The translations under genes were made by a program, and so were the position numbers. Below, piece after piece: positions 63,745 to 64,000 of a DNA stretch of 64,000 bases. Source of the stretch: Piscinibacter sp047600445 (GTDB lineage Bacteria > Pseudomonadota > Gammaproteobacteria > Burkholderiales > Burkholderiaceae_C); contig NZ_JASGKT010000002.1 in the NCBI RefSeq assembly GCF_047600445.1, forward strand, positions 620,001-684,000, written 5' to 3'. How positions within the stretch are numbered: the stretch's first letter is position 1; each line of letters opens with the position of its first letter. The notes beneath the pieces were generated by a model. That model was not told where the DNA came from. It did not search any database and worked only from the letters and a program-made list of their open reading frames with translations.

Positions 63745-64000
63745 ATGCGACGACAAGACATTCAACTGCTCGCGCTGGCGCGCCAAGGCGATGGCGCGGC
63801 GCGCTGCGAGGTGGGGCGGCGCTACCTGCTCGGGGCGGACGGCTTCGCCCGGCACGTGGCCAGCGGGCTCGACCACCTGGGCCGCGTCGATGCGGCGCAG
63901 CGCCCGCTTGCCGCGCGCATCGTCGCCGAGAGCCTGGCCCTGGAGGATCTGGTGACGCTGCGGCAGGAGCCGGCTTTGGCGCAGGCCGCGGCCGACGGCA
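63745..64000 (+). CDS. Sel1/TPR-like protein of unknown function (3' end outside window)
   Basis: From ATG 63745 the frame stays open to the window end (85 codons seen). The start MRRQDIQLLALARQGDGAARCEVGRRYLLGADGFARHV has the spacing of a Sel1 repeat (Ala, Gly, Leu-Gly and Tyr at the usual places), followed by a helical Leu/Ala-rich part. I do not recognise a named family. A GGAAC before the start could serve as a weak ribosome binding site. It lies behind the porin terminator and has its own candidate promoter. Confidence 0.6.
   Translation, partial: MRRQDIQLLALARQGDGAARCEVGRRYLLGADGFARHVASGLDHLGRVDAAQRPLAARIVAESLALEDLVTLRQEPALAQAAADG

Overview
The window is GC-rich (coding stretches often above 70% GC) and the gene order is that of a betaproteobacterium of the order Burkholderiales, probably near the Rubrivivax/Leptothrix/Methylibium group. 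This rests on rpmF-plsX-fabHDG-acpP-fabF-rpoE-rseAB-htrA-lepA-lepB-rnc-era-recO-pdxJ-acpS-nagZ in one run, a DUF4845 protein after lepB, a classical betaproteobacterial porin, and -10 boxes of the TAGAAT type just before start codons. The taxon is inferred from content; no rRNA or tRNA gene was found.

Layout. 1-5.0 kb: end of an M61 peptidase, a DUF3108 protein, an enoyl-CoA hydratase, and on the minus strand lysS with a PNPOx-like flavoprotein. 5.07-26.6 kb: a surface polysaccharide locus built as two converging operons. The plus-strand operon (5.07-19.04 kb) carries two methyltransferases, two DegT-type sugar aminotransferases, an acyltransferase, a Wzx-like flippase, three GT2 and one frameshifted GT4 glycosyltransferase, a Wzy-like polymerase, a PglC-like initiating phosphosugar transferase and a PglF/CapD-like dehydratase. 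The minus-strand operon (26.6 to 19.05 kb) is rfbB-rfbD-wza-wzz-rfbA-rfbC-kdsD. Together they could make dTDP-rhamnose plus amino-dideoxysugars, assemble a repeat on undecaprenyl phosphate, flip, polymerise and export it. The 5.8-12.5 kb part is clearly lower in GC than its surroundings and looks acquired.

26.7-30.2 kb: an RhlE-like helicase, an RsmI-like methyltransferase, Maf and YceD. 30.3-36.0 kb: rpmF and the fatty acid synthesis cluster. 36.0-40.3 kb: a small membrane protein, then the envelope stress module rpoE-rseA-rseB-htrA. A 490-bp intergenic region (40341-40830) holds a terminator, a stem-loop with a tandem 9-mer, a perfect DnaA box and a probable small RNA gene. 40.8-48.9 kb: lepA to nagZ, a housekeeping run for translation, protein export, RNA processing, repair and cofactor supply. 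48.9-55.3 kb: rne divergent from rluC, a phosphatase, a Rieske protein and SppA.

55.4-62.3 kb, all minus strand: urease accessory genes ureE-ureF, then an OmpR/EnvZ-type two-component system and an intradiol-dioxygenase-like lipoprotein, then ureG and an S9 peptidase, mostly with 4-bp overlaps. The two-component pair and the dioxygenase split the urease chaperone genes, which is unusual. The structural genes ureABC and ureD are not in the window. 62.6-64.0 kb: a porin with a strong terminator, and the start of a Sel1-like gene that runs off the end.
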